Shown: in pieces, positions 43,511 to 51,580 of the stretch
Position numbering within the stretch: the stretch's first letter is position 1
How the letters are laid out: each line of letters opens with the position of its first letter
Origin: Caballeronia sp. SBC1
GTDB lineage: Bacteria > Pseudomonadota > Gammaproteobacteria > Burkholderiales > Burkholderiaceae
Direction of reading: 5' to 3'
Assembly (NCBI RefSeq): GCF_011493005.1
Contig: NZ_CP049158.1
Span: 310,001 to 374,000 of the forward strand
DNA: 64,000 nucleotides
Made by a program: the position numbers and the translations under genes
Notes under the pieces: model-generated
Told to the model about the DNA's origin: nothing
What the model saw: the letters and a program-made list of their open reading frames with translations, nothing else
Databases searched by the model: none

Positions 43511-44839
43511 ATGACCACGCAACGTCGCTTGCGGCTCGGCGCTTTCATGCGCCCGGCCACCATTCATACCGGAGCCTGGCGTTACCCCGGTGCATTCCCG
43601 GACGCCAACTTTAATTTCGCGCATCTGAAGCGCTTTGCGCAGACGCTGGAGCGCGGCCGGTTCGACGCATTCTTCATGGCCGACCATCTTGCCGTACTCA
43701 ACATGTCTACCCAGGCGTTGAAGCGAAGCCACACGGCTACGTCGTTCGAACCGCTGACGTTATTGTCGGCACTCGCGGCAGTGACCGAGCGGATCGGTCT
43801 GATCGCGACCGCGTCCACCACGTTCGATGAGCCTTATCACGTCGCGCGCCGCTTTGCCTCGCTCGACCACCTGAGCGGCGGGCGCGCTGGCTGGAATCTG
43901 GTCACCACGGCCAACCCGGACGCGGCGCTCAACTTCGGTCTGGAAGAACATGTGGAGCACGGCGAGCGCTACCGGCGGGGCCGGGAGTTCTTCGATGTCG
44001 TGACCGGCCTCTGGGATAGCTGGGCTGACGACGCCTTCGTTCGCGATGTTGAAAGCGGCACGTTCTTCGAACCAGAGAAGATGCATGTGCTGAACCACAA
44101 GGGCGAGAGCCTGTCGGTGCGTGGGCCGCTCAATATTGCGCGACCCGTGCAGGGTTGGCCGGTCATCGTGCAGGCGGGGTCGTCGGAAGCGGGCCGGCAG
44201 ATCGCAGCCGAGACGGCGGAAGCCGTGTTCACCGCGCAGACCACGCTAGCGGATGGTCAGCGGTTTTACGCCGATATTAAAGGTCGCATGGCGAAACTCG
44301 GACGAAATCCCGAGCATCTCAAGATTCTGCCGGCGGTGTTCGTCGTGGTCGGTGACTCGTTGGACGATGCACGGGAAAAGCGAGCGCGTCTCGATAGCCT
44401 TGTTCATTACGACAGCGGCATTGCCTCGCTCTCGATCATGCTTGGTCACGATGTCTCGGGCTTTGATCCCGACGGGCCATTGCCCGAGATACCTGAAACC
44501 AACGCAAGCAAAAGCAGTCGCGAGCGTGTGATCGAATGGGCGAGCCGCGACAATCTCACGATCCGCCAGCTTGCGCAGCGGGTCGGCGGTTATTCGGGGC
44601 TTGAAATGATCGGCACGCCCACGATGATTGCAGACCAGATGGAGCAATGGCTCGTGGAGAACGGATCTGATGGCTTCAACGTGATGTTCCCGTATTTGCC
44701 GGGCGGCCTCGACGATTTCGTCGACAAGGTCGTGCCCGAACTGCAGGCAAGAGATATCTTTCGACGTGAATACGAAGGCGTCACCCTGCGAGAGAACCTT
44801 GGATTGCCGAGACCCGGAAACCGTTTTTTCAAGGCATGA
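43511..44839 (+). CDS. LLM-class flavin monooxygenase, NtaA/SnaA/DszA type
   Basis: A 442-residue bacterial luciferase-like monooxygenase that uses reduced FMN from a separate reductase. N-terminal LRLGAFMRPATIHTGAWRYPGAFPDANFNF, LSGGRAGWNLVTTANPDAALNFG near residues 118-140, and VQAGSSEAGRQIAAETAEAVFTAQ near 220-243 are typical of nitrilotriacetate, pristinamycin and dibenzothiophene-sulfone monooxygenases. The frame is open from 43316 but the real start is the ATG at 43511. No flavin reductase is next to it. It could attack an amine, sulfone or ether; unresolved. Confidence 0.9.
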   Translation: MTTQRRLRLGAFMRPATIHTGAWRYPGAFPDANFNFAHLKRFAQTLERGRFDAFFMADHLAVLNMSTQALKRSHTATSFEPLTLLSALAAVTERIGLIATASTTFDEPYHVARRFASLDHLSGGRAGWNLVTTANPDAALNFGLEEHVEHGERYRRGREFFDVVTGLWDSWADDAFVRDVESGTFFEPEKMHVLNHKGESLSVRGPLNIARPVQGWPVIVQAGSSEAGRQIAAETAEAVFTAQTTLADGQRFYADIKGRMAKLGRNPEHLKILPAVFVVVGDSLDDAREKRARLDSLVHYDSGIASLSIMLGHDVSGFDPDGPLPEIPETNASKSSRERVIEWASRDNLTIRQLAQRVGGYSGLEMIGTPTMIADQMEQWLVENGSDGFNVMFPYLPGGLDDFVDKVVPELQARDIFRREYEGVTLRENLGLPRPGNRFFKA

Positions 44840-45083
44840 AGAGCGGATGACGCTGTCTGACTGAGGCGTTATCGGGAAACAAAGGTTTCCTTCCATTAAT
44901 TGTTTCGCATATCTGAATAATATTTCACTGTGTTGCGGAATATGGCGAGAACAGGCAAGCGGCGATCAATACTGCATCGAGCCAGCCCGCGCCGGCGTCA
45001 ATGCTGTTCTGCATTAAGATTGACGTCCCCGGGGTGCCTATAGTTACTCCAGTCGTCACCCCATCACAGGACAAGCGAAGGTC

Positions 45084-45653
45084 ATGGGACATTCACAGGC
45101 AGAGAAGGCGGCAACGCATCAGCGGATCGTCGATGTGGCGGCGCGACGCTTTCGGGAACTTGGACTGGACGGCATTGGCGTTGCCGATGTCATGAAGGAA
45201 GCCGGTATGACGGTCGGCGGTTTCTACAAGCATTTTGAATCGCGTGACGAACTCGTGACTGAGGCGCTCGAGGTTGCATTCAAGAGTCTCGACGTATGGG
45301 AAGCACGTGCAGAAAATCTCGCACAGGCGGTGCGCGATTACCTGAGTGAAGCGCATCGCGATGCACCCGGGCAAGGCTGCGCGCTGGGCGCGTTGCTGGG
45401 TGATGTTGGGCGCAGCAACGACGCCACACGCGAAGTATTCACTGAACGGGTCAAGCACAACCTCGCGTTCTCCGAAGGTTTGCTCGATATCGCCGACCCG
45501 GCTGAGCGCCGTGCCCGCGCCATGCTGCAACTGAGCGCCTGTCTCGGCGCGATCGGTTTGGCGAGAGCGGTCTCGGACCCGGCTTTGTCGAAGGAAATTC
45601 TGGACGGCGTCGCTGGGCAACTGATGCCCTTGTTGCCAGGGCCGCCCGTTTGA
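45084..45653 (+). CDS. TetR-family transcriptional regulator
   Basis: A 189-residue TetR regulator. The helix-turn-helix is at residues about 28-55 (GLDGIGVADVMKEAGMTVGGFYKHFESRDELV). The effector half (about 75-185) has CALGALLGDVGRSND, resembling TetR members that respond to hydrophobic or reactive small molecules. It is 244 bases behind the monooxygenase on the same strand, so that gene or itself are the natural targets. No operator was identified. Confidence 0.9.
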   Translation: MGHSQAEKAATHQRIVDVAARRFRELGLDGIGVADVMKEAGMTVGGFYKHFESRDELVTEALEVAFKSLDVWEARAENLAQAVRDYLSEAHRDAPGQGCALGALLGDVGRSNDATREVFTERVKHNLAFSEGLLDIADPAERRARAMLQLSACLGAIGLARAVSDPALSKEILDGVAGQLMPLLPGPPV

Positions 45654-45831
45654 GAACTCGCACCGACACGAGAAGCAACGCGGGCGAGCGCGTACCGGCT
45701 TAATGAAAACAATTCTTGAAGCGTTGCGTGCAATACATTACATTCGATTCGTTGTCTACCGGCCGGTGACCCGGCATGAGTCCAGGTGGTCGGCAACCGG
45801 ATGCTGAATTCGTGCTCATTGGAGATTGACG

Positions 45832-46059
45832 ATGAAAGTGCTTAATCTGATTTGCGTATCCGCCATCCTCCTTGGTGCGTCCGGCTTGGCCGCGGCCCAA
45901 GGCAATGGCAACGGTGGTTCGGGCGGCGGCAACGCACATGGTGCAGCAACGGCCGGTCCGACCATGGGCGGCGACAATAGCTCCACACCGGGAAGTTCGA
46001 GAGGCAAGCCCCATCTCTTCAAGCACAAGCACAAGAAGGCGGTAACCCCCGCTCAATAA
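45832..46059 (+). CDS. Small exported Gly-rich protein
   Basis: A 75-residue protein with a signal peptide (residues 1-22, cleavage after AAA). The mature part is a Gly/Asn/Ser stretch (QGNGNGGSGGGNAHG) ending in a Lys/His-rich tail KHKHKKAV. The start is fixed by GGAG 7-11 bases ahead; the frame has an earlier TTG. It is probably disordered and periplasmic; function unknown. A terminator closes the gene. Confidence 0.6.
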   Translation: MKVLNLICVSAILLGASGLAAAQGNGNGGSGGGNAHGAATAGPTMGGDNSSTPGSSRGKPHLFKHKHKKAVTPAQ

Positions 46060-46111
46060 CGCTGGACGATGAAAGCCAGGCGCCACGCGGGTAAGCCGGT
46101 GGCGAATGTGA

Positions 46112-46154
46112 AAGGCTGTCGCGATTCGGGAAGCCGGGCGTGACGGCCTTTTTT
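46112..46154 (+). terminator. Hairpin terminator after the Gly-rich gene
   Basis: AAGGCTGTCGCG (46112-46123) pairs with CGTGACGGCCTT (46139-46150) with two wobbles, then a T-run to 46154. Confidence 0.8.
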
Positions 46155-46680
46155 GACGTTTTCAGCCGTTTGAATGACGGATCGCCCGGGAATTTGGGCC
46201 TTCCAGTCGACCACACGCCCGATGGCGCTGCAGCCTGCAAGACTTTTCAGCAACCGCGTGGAAGTAATGTGTTGTTGTCCGCTCTTGACCGACTCACTGC
46301 GCGGCGCTGGCCGGCGAGCGGTTGTCCGGTTTTGATCTTGTTCGTATTCAACAGTCACGCCCACGCGATATTCCAGCGAGTTAGTATTGGACACGCAGGT
46401 GCGCGTTTTTATCGGGCTTGCGAATATTCGGAAACTGATTTTTCGTGCGAAATTTGAACTCCCGGGAGCGGCGTTGCTCGAAATGGGGCAAGCGGTGGGC
46501 GGCGCCACCATCTGGCATCATAGTGTTACCGAGCGGCAAGACACGGTAGCATTCGGTCAGCGTAAGCTGTTTAAGCGGGATTCGAGAGCGAGTCCACCGG
46601 CCGCGCACTGTGTAATGCCTCAAGATTCCGGTGGATGTCTGCCGGAACAGTCTGAAATACTAACGTCAGGTCGAATGAGA
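46155..46680. other. Long leader region of the Hfq-like gene
   Basis: About 525 bases with no supported gene. An in-frame extension of the Hfq frame to 46387 is open but not protein-like. The region probably holds the hfq promoter and a sizeable 5-prime region. No obvious riboswitch fold was recognised. Confidence 0.4.
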
Positions 46681-47010
46681 ATGGCTACAGAACCCCAGCA
46701 GCAAAGTCAGAGCGACGTGCTTAACGCCGCCCGCAAAGAGCGTAAGCGTGTCGCAATTTTCCTCGTCAACGGGGTACGGTTGGTTGGCCACATCGAATCG
46801 TTCGACCAGTATCTGGTCATGCTGAGTTCCGCCGCCGGCATTCAGGCGGTTTACAAGCACTCGATTTCGACCATCCAGGAAGACACGGGCAAACCATTCA
46901 CCGCCGGGGCGGCACGCACCGGCACGGGCGCACCGCGGGACGCGGACTCAAAGCGTCCCGTTGCAATTTCCCATAAGCGGCGTTTGCCGATGAATATGGG
47001 CGGCGAATGA
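46681..47010 (+). CDS. hfq: Divergent Hfq (Hfq2-like) RNA chaperone
   Basis: A 109-residue Sm-fold protein. Residues 20-70 match Hfq: VAIFLVNGVRLVGHIESFDQYLVML (Sm1) and VYKHSISTIQ (Sm2; the canonical form is IYKHAISTV). The N-terminal region lacks the QDPFLN segment of classical Hfq. A C-terminal extension of about 35 residues (AARTGTGAPRDADSKRP...) follows the ring domain. Burkholderia often carries a second, divergent Hfq of this type. An alternative ATG is at 46675. It is a single gene with its own terminator. Confidence 0.88.
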   Translation: MATEPQQQSQSDVLNAARKERKRVAIFLVNGVRLVGHIESFDQYLVMLSSAAGIQAVYKHSISTIQEDTGKPFTAGAARTGTGAPRDADSKRPVAISHKRRLPMNMGGE

Positions 47011-47184
47011 AGTGCCCGGTTCATGCGCCAGGGCGGTACCGGCGTGTGAACCACGGTTGTTCTGCGAAAAGCCAGTTCGGGTTTGCTGGACCGACGAATT
47101 GGTGAAGCTTTGGGAATTTGGGTCGGAAGCACCGGAGCATAGCGAGTGCTGCTGCTCCCGGCAGAATTCCCGGCAGAACACGAA

Positions 47185-47217
47185 AAAAAGGCGAAGTCCA
47201 ATTGGGCTTCGCCTTTT
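47185..47217 (+). terminator. Hairpin terminator after hfq
   Basis: Fifteen-base arms (47185-47199 and 47203-47217) with one G-U pair and a short loop, ending in five T. Confidence 0.9.
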
Positions 47218-47291
47218 TCGGTTGATTGTCACTGTTTCGTCACAATTGGGCGCACCGCCCGACTGCGTTTATCTTGGCCGCTCGCACGTTT

Positions 47292-47813
47292 TCATCGTCC
47301 TGAGGACGTTTTCTTGCGCATCACCAGTACCGCACGCCGTCCGCCATGGACGATGTCTTCACGGTGCATCTCTTCCGGAGGCGGCCGCGTTGCAAGATCG
47401 AGCGCGTTGACAACCGATTCCAGCCGCGTGTCAGCGGCAACTTCAGCGTCGTCCACTTTTGTCTCGGCATCCGCGGCCACCGCATGGCGCACGTCAACGG
47501 TACGGCACCGGACGTCAAAGCCACTCGCGCGGATAAGCGCCTCGCGCGTCTTCCAGAACGCCTCGGCCGAGCGGGTCATGGGTCGCATTGCAACGTATTC
47601 AATAATCACCGGATAGCCGCGCACCCGCGGGTAAGCCGCCAGTAATTGACCCGAACGGATGTACTGCGTGTAACGATCGATTTTTTTGGTCAGCAGCGCA
47701 AAATGCGTTGCTTCGTTGTCCCAGTCGAGGTCGTCGAAAATGCCGACGTACACGCGCTTGAACAAAATGTTCACGCCGACGTAATCGATAGTGTCCACGT
47801 CGAGAAGAGACAT
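47292..47813 (-). CDS. Conserved hypothetical protein, DUF6572-like
   Basis: A 173-residue cytoplasmic protein. Its core VDTIDYVGVNILFKRVYVGIFDDLDWDNEATHFALLTKKIDRYTQYIRSGQLLAAYP resembles the small domain seen in bacterial proteins that begin with V.IID.I and a DDLDW motif (probably DUF6572), followed by a region not seen elsewhere. The C-terminus is basic. The start at 47813 has GGGGAAAT ahead; the frame upstream to 47972 is less likely. It lies tail to tail with the Hfq gene terminator region and stands alone. Confidence 0.7.
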   Translation of the reverse strand: MSLLDVDTIDYVGVNILFKRVYVGIFDDLDWDNEATHFALLTKKIDRYTQYIRSGQLLAAYPRVRGYPVIIEYVAMRPMTRSAEAFWKTREALIRASGFDVRCRTVDVRHAVAADAETKVDDAEVAADTRLESVVNALDLATRPPPEEMHREDIVHGGRRAVLVMRKKTSSGR

Positions 47814-48137
47814 GGTATTTCCCCAGCGCCCGATGCCGGGCAAAAGATTGCAGATGCCTATTGTAATGGACTGCGTCATCCTAAATAAGTACGCGGAGCA
47901 CGATTGCAACAGTGTACGACCTTTAAGCTTTACGACTTCTAACAAGCTGCGAAATTGACTGTTTTGATGCACATCGTAAACCGACGTCTTGAAATAGGAG
48001 GATGCCTAAAAATATGCCGGGTCGATTGACAGGTCTCATCTCGAAAAACAAACTGGGTTCACGTTATTTGAACAGTTTGTGCGATTAGATCGGACAGCGC
48101 ACGAGCGGAACCTTATTTGTCCGGCAGGAGCAATAGC
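47814..48137. other. Divergent intergenic region
   Basis: About 320 bases between the leftward 47292 gene and the rightward 48138 gene. It should hold both promoters. AT-rich at 47880-48020. No gene or repeat was seen. Confidence 0.35.
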
Positions 48138-48656
48138 ATGAAATCGAAATCAAAGAAGGCCCTTTGGTCATTCAAGTCCGCACTCATCGCGGCCGCATCG
48201 TCCATGGTCATGACCGGCACGTTTGCCGCGACTATCGACGGTACCACGGCGGTGCGTATTGGTGGCCGGGTGCAGTCAGTGGACGTGAGTACGCACCAGG
48301 TGACGGTCATTAACGCACAGGGCGGCACGGAAGCGTTTCAGGTCGGCAATGACGTGCCGAACCTCGATAAACTGAAAGCTGGCACGAATGTGGTCGGCAC
48401 GGCCCAGCGCGCGGTCAGGTTGACGGTACTTGAGGCATCGTCGCTGGCGGCCGTGCCTTCGCCGGACGGCAATCAGGTCGTGGCCAGCGTGGCACGCGTT
48501 GATGGTGGCGTGATGACGCTCAAGGACACGCAAGGCGCCGTACTGACGGTGCAGGCAAATTCGCCGAAGGCCGCGGCCACGGTTATGCCGGGTACGCGTG
48601 TACTGGTCGATCTCGTGGAACCGGCTCCGCTGGGTTCAGGAAAAGTGCTCAAGTAA
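48138..48656 (+). CDS. Exported protein of two beta-rich modules
   Basis: A 172-residue protein with a signal peptide (1-29, cleavage after FAA). Two modules of about 55 residues follow: RIGGRVQSVDVSTHQVTVINAQGGTEAFQVGNDVPNLDKLKAGT and VVASVARVDGGVMTLKDTQGAVLTVQA...MPGTRVLV. The shape (strand, turn, strand, then LKxGxxV) recalls DUF5666-like OB or beta-barrel repeats. The 53051 protein has the same plan. GGCAGGAGC lies 9 bases before the ATG. Periplasmic; function unknown. Confidence 0.7.
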   Translation: MKSKSKKALWSFKSALIAAASSMVMTGTFAATIDGTTAVRIGGRVQSVDVSTHQVTVINAQGGTEAFQVGNDVPNLDKLKAGTNVVGTAQRAVRLTVLEASSLAAVPSPDGNQVVASVARVDGGVMTLKDTQGAVLTVQANSPKAAATVMPGTRVLVDLVEPAPLGSGKVLK

Positions 48657-48680
48657 ACCAGTCGGATTCCTCCGATAGCC

Positions 48681-48757
48681 GGCGATTCGCCGAAACTTCA
48701 TCATGTGTACATCGTTGGTGATCCAGATCCCCGCTGGATGACCAACGGCGAATCGCC
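48681..48757. repeat. Nested inverted repeats
   Basis: Outer arms GGCGATTCGCC (48681-48691) and GGCGAATCGCC (48747-48757) are perfect complements. Inside, CGTTGGTGATCCAG (48713-48726) faces CTGGATGACCAACG (48734-48747) with a single G/G mismatch. The two systems could fold into a compact RNA or DNA structure. It lies 25 bases beyond the stop of the exported-protein gene. Confidence 0.8.
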
Positions 48758-48849
48758 CGGGTAAAGCCGGTTGGTTTTGAGCTTCTACGGAAGCGCGGCA
48801 ACGCGGCAATCAAGGTACCTCCGCGACTACGCGTTATCGCTAAAAAAAT

Positions 48850-48880
48850 CCATTCGGCGCAAGCCGGATGGTTTTTTTTT
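48850..48880 (+). terminator. Hairpin terminator
   Basis: CCATTCGGC (48850-48858) pairs with GCCGGATGG (48863-48871) with one wobble, followed by nine T. It probably ends the 48138 transcript. Confidence 0.85.
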
Positions 48881-48919
48881 AAGCATTGCGCGTAGCCCGT
48901 CCCTCGTTTAAAACGGGTT

Positions 48920-49151
48920 GCCCCAATTTTCCGGCTGGTGAAAAACGGCATGGGCGTATCGATGGTGCCTGAGTCGGCAGCGCGGCGATGCAAGCGGACC
49001 ATAAGCATCCGCGTGCTGCGCCTGAGCGATAGCTGGGCGTCGCGTGAGATGCGCATGTGCGTGAACGAACGCGAAGCATTGCCTAGCTATGCGGCAGTTG
49101 CTGGATCACCTGATTGCAAGCGGTGTGAAACCATCGCGCGGAAAGACGTGA
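48920..49151 (+). pseudogene. C-terminal remnant of a LysR-family regulator
   Basis: The translation LVKNGMGVSMVPESAARRC...VLRLSDSWASREMRMCVNEREALPSYA is the end of a LysR effector domain. Just after SYA a frame shift occurs: in the next frame the sequence continues QLLDHLIASGVKPSRGKT to a stop at 49149-49151. No DNA-binding half is present, since the sequence before 48915 is a terminator. A decayed gene fragment. Confidence 0.8.
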
Positions 49152-49469
49152 TGGCCTGGCCTGAGCCTCTTAAGCTTCTATTTTTCCGAACGCTGGCACC
49201 GGTAAAGCCGCATTGTCTGCAACTGGTATGGCCACGAGAATGAAGGCGTCGAGTAACATTTAAAGGTGGTCAGCGCGTCATGCTCAATCGTTCTATTGGG
49301 TCAATCCGTTGTTGATTGTTCACCCCGCACTCCGTCCCGACCGGCTTCGCAGCGTGGCGGCCAAGGGTGTGCATTTATCGATTCCAGATATTTAGGAATC
49401 GATATTTATAGCCGAAAAATCCGAGGCGTTCAGCAAAGTTCGTGGACTGCTGGATGATGCCGCTAACGG
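49152..49469. other. Region between two gene remnants
   Basis: About 320 bases with no readable gene, between the LysR remnant and the PoxB-like remnant. It may hold further decayed sequence of either gene that could not be recognised. Confidence 0.35.
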
Positions 49470-49799
49470 GTGGTTACCGCGGCTCGGGCGCGCAAGGGAC
49501 TCGACACCGGCACGGACCTGAGCGCGACGAACTTCGCGGAGATTGCGGCAGCAGCCAGCATCTTCAGCATTCGAGTGGAACAGTCAGAGGATTTGCCCAA
49601 TGCAAAGGGGCGCGCATTCGCGCGGCCGCGGCCAGCGTTGATCGACGTGGTGACTGCGAAGCATGAGACCGCGTTGCCGCCGAAGATCCAGTGGGCGCTG
49701 GCGAAGGGTTTCAGTCGCTACATGCTGCGGGCGGTGTTCAACGGTCGCGCTGATGAAGTCTTCGATCTGGCGAATACGCCGAACACGCACTTCAGATGA
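49470..49799 (+). pseudogene. C-terminal remnant of a PoxB-like thiamine-diphosphate enzyme
   Basis: The peptide GTDLSATNFAEIAAAASIFSIRVEQSEDLP...ALIDVVTAKHETALPPKI...AKGFSRYMLRAVFNGRADEVFDLA matches the last 110 residues of pyruvate oxidase (PoxB)-type enzymes, including the membrane-binding tail ALPPxI...AKGFxxYMLxAV. The other roughly 460 residues, with the TPP and FAD domains, are missing. It lies next to the LysR remnant, so a regulator/enzyme pair was probably deleted. Confidence 0.82.
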
Positions 49800-49901
49800 G
49801 CGCGCCGGGCGCGGTCGGCAGGTACGCGATAAAGTATCCGGCGAACGCCCGGGCGCCAACACAGTGCGCTCAACGCATGTAACTCGAGACGAGAATCGGC
49901 A

Positions 49902-50594
49902 ATGACCAACGATGCAACCGTGACCGTGATGCAGGCGCTGATGTCGCGCCGTTCCATTCGCGCGTTCCTGCCCGACGCGGTCGACGAAACCACCCTGCAC
50001 CAGATCTTCGATCACGCCCGGCGCGCGCCATCGGGCAGCAACACGCAGCCGTGGAAGGCTTACGTGCTGACTGGCGAAGCGCGCGATGCGCTCTCACGGA
50101 AAATCCTTGCCGTGTACAACGATCCCGAGGCGGACAAGCTGCACGAGGAAGAATTCGCTTACTACCCGCGTAAGTGGACCTCACCGTTTATCGACAGAAG
50201 GCGTGAACTCGGCTGGTCCTTGTACTCGCTGCTCGGCATAACACGCGAGGATAAAACTCGCATGAAGGCCCAGCTCGGCCGCAATTTCGAATTCTTCGGC
50301 GCACCGGTCGGCGTGATTTTCGTCACGGATCGCAGCATGGAGCAGGGTTCCTGGCTCGACTACGGCATGTTCCTGCAGAGCGTCATGCTGATGGCGCGCG
50401 CGTTCGGGCTGGATACCTGTGCGCAGGCCGCGTTCAATCGCTATCACCGGATCATCGCGGAACATCTGGCGCTGCCTGAAAATGAGATCGTGATGTGTGG
50501 CATGAGCTTGGGTTACGCGGATCCGTCGCAACCTGAGAATACGCTCGTCAGCAGACGTGAAGAGGTCGACGACTTCGTGCGCTGGTTGAGGTGA
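49902..50594 (+). CDS. Nitroreductase-family flavoprotein
   Basis: A 230-residue FMN-dependent nitroreductase. Motifs: MSRRSIRAFLPDAVDETTLHQIFDHARRAPSGSNTQPWKAYVLTG near residues 14-58 (FMN site), YGMFLQSVMLMARAFGLDTCAQAAF near 155-179 and LPENEIVMCGMSLGYAD near 192-208. It would reduce nitroaromatics or quinones with NAD(P)H. The ATG at 49902 lies 103 bases after the PoxB remnant. No regulator is adjacent. Confidence 0.92.
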   Translation: MTNDATVTVMQALMSRRSIRAFLPDAVDETTLHQIFDHARRAPSGSNTQPWKAYVLTGEARDALSRKILAVYNDPEADKLHEEEFAYYPRKWTSPFIDRRRELGWSLYSLLGITREDKTRMKAQLGRNFEFFGAPVGVIFVTDRSMEQGSWLDYGMFLQSVMLMARAFGLDTCAQAAFNRYHRIIAEHLALPENEIVMCGMSLGYADPSQPENTLVSRREEVDDFVRWLR

Positions 50595-50856
50595 CTAAGG
50601 TGACGAAGGTGACTGAGATGACGGCAGGGCCAGCATCGAAAAACGTTGTTTTGTGATTTAGTTCTTACGGATGTGCTACACGTTTTTACAAAGAGTTGGT
50701 TAAGATATCCACGCGTGTCTGATGGCTCGCGAACCAGGTCGCAAGCGCGGGATTGTCTGGCACGTAGCGAAGCATGCAGGTCCAGCAAGACAAACGCGGT
50801 GGACGCTAATGGCGCTACCGCACCAAAAAATATCGCTTTTTGTGGAGAATCTCGTT

Positions 50857-51162
50857 ATGTACCGAATCCGCATGGCTGCAATGGCTCTTGTTGTATCAGT
50901 ATCGATTGCCGGGCTGACTGCCCCGGTCGCGATGGCGCAAACCGCCAGCTCCGACATGGGTGCTTCCACACCGAAGCAGGCGCAGAAGGCGCAACGCAAG
51001 GCCGCCCGCAAGGCTGCCCGCGCCAAGAAAAACGCCGAACTGAAGGATCTGGAAAAGAACGGCTACCAGCCAGGCGGTGACCAGACCAACTACCCGCAAA
51101 ATATTCAAAATGCGGAGAAGAAGTCGGCGGCTGAGAAAGCCAAGGCAGCTTCCGCGCCCTGA
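50857..51162 (+). CDS. Small exported basic protein
   Basis: A 101-residue protein with a signal peptide (1-27, cleavage after AMA). The mature part is highly basic and Ala/Lys-rich (KQAQKAQRKAARKAARAKKN), followed by a polar tail with NYPQNIQNAEKK. The start is fixed by TGGAGAAT 8 bases before ATG; the frame is open further upstream. Periplasmic; function unknown. A perfect terminator follows. Confidence 0.75.
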   Translation: MYRIRMAAMALVVSVSIAGLTAPVAMAQTASSDMGASTPKQAQKAQRKAARKAARAKKNAELKDLEKNGYQPGGDQTNYPQNIQNAEKKSAAEKAKAASAP

Positions 51163-51193
51163 ACGCCGATGTTGGACGCAGTGTGATCGCACG

Positions 51194-51222
51194 AAAATAA
51201 CCCGCGCCAAGCGGGTTATTTT
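51194..51222 (+). terminator. Perfect hairpin terminator
   Basis: AAAATAACCCGC (51194-51205) and GCGGGTTATTTT (51211-51222), twelve-base perfect arms, loop GCCAA, T-run in the right arm. Confidence 0.93.
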
Positions 51223-51580
51223 TTCGCCGCGTCAATTTGCGTCGATTTACGTCTACCGGCGGCGATTCGCTTCGTCCGCGCAGAATTCTTGGGCAAATAC
51301 AGATTTTTTTGCGGTTCCACGCAGTGGCTTTGTCACGCTTGCCGCTGTTGTCACGAAGTGCGAGGCTTGACGAATCGTTTATGGCATGCGGGTTGCGAGC
51401 CCGTTATGAACCTTTTGGGGCAAGGGCCGTGCACCGGCAGATTTTTTGTTGAACCGGTAGAATCGGATGCCGTTTCAGGCCGGGCTTACAAGCAGCCAGA
51501 CGGTCAGACGTATCGACGCAGGAGCTCGCCAGTCTCTATTCCGGTTCAACCTACCGGCTTTATCTTCTACCAGGCGGTCT
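51223..51580. other. Leader region of the metallophosphoesterase gene
   Basis: About 360 bases with no supported gene. The frame of the next gene extends upstream to 51467 but is not protein-like. The promoter of that gene should lie here. Confidence 0.35.
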
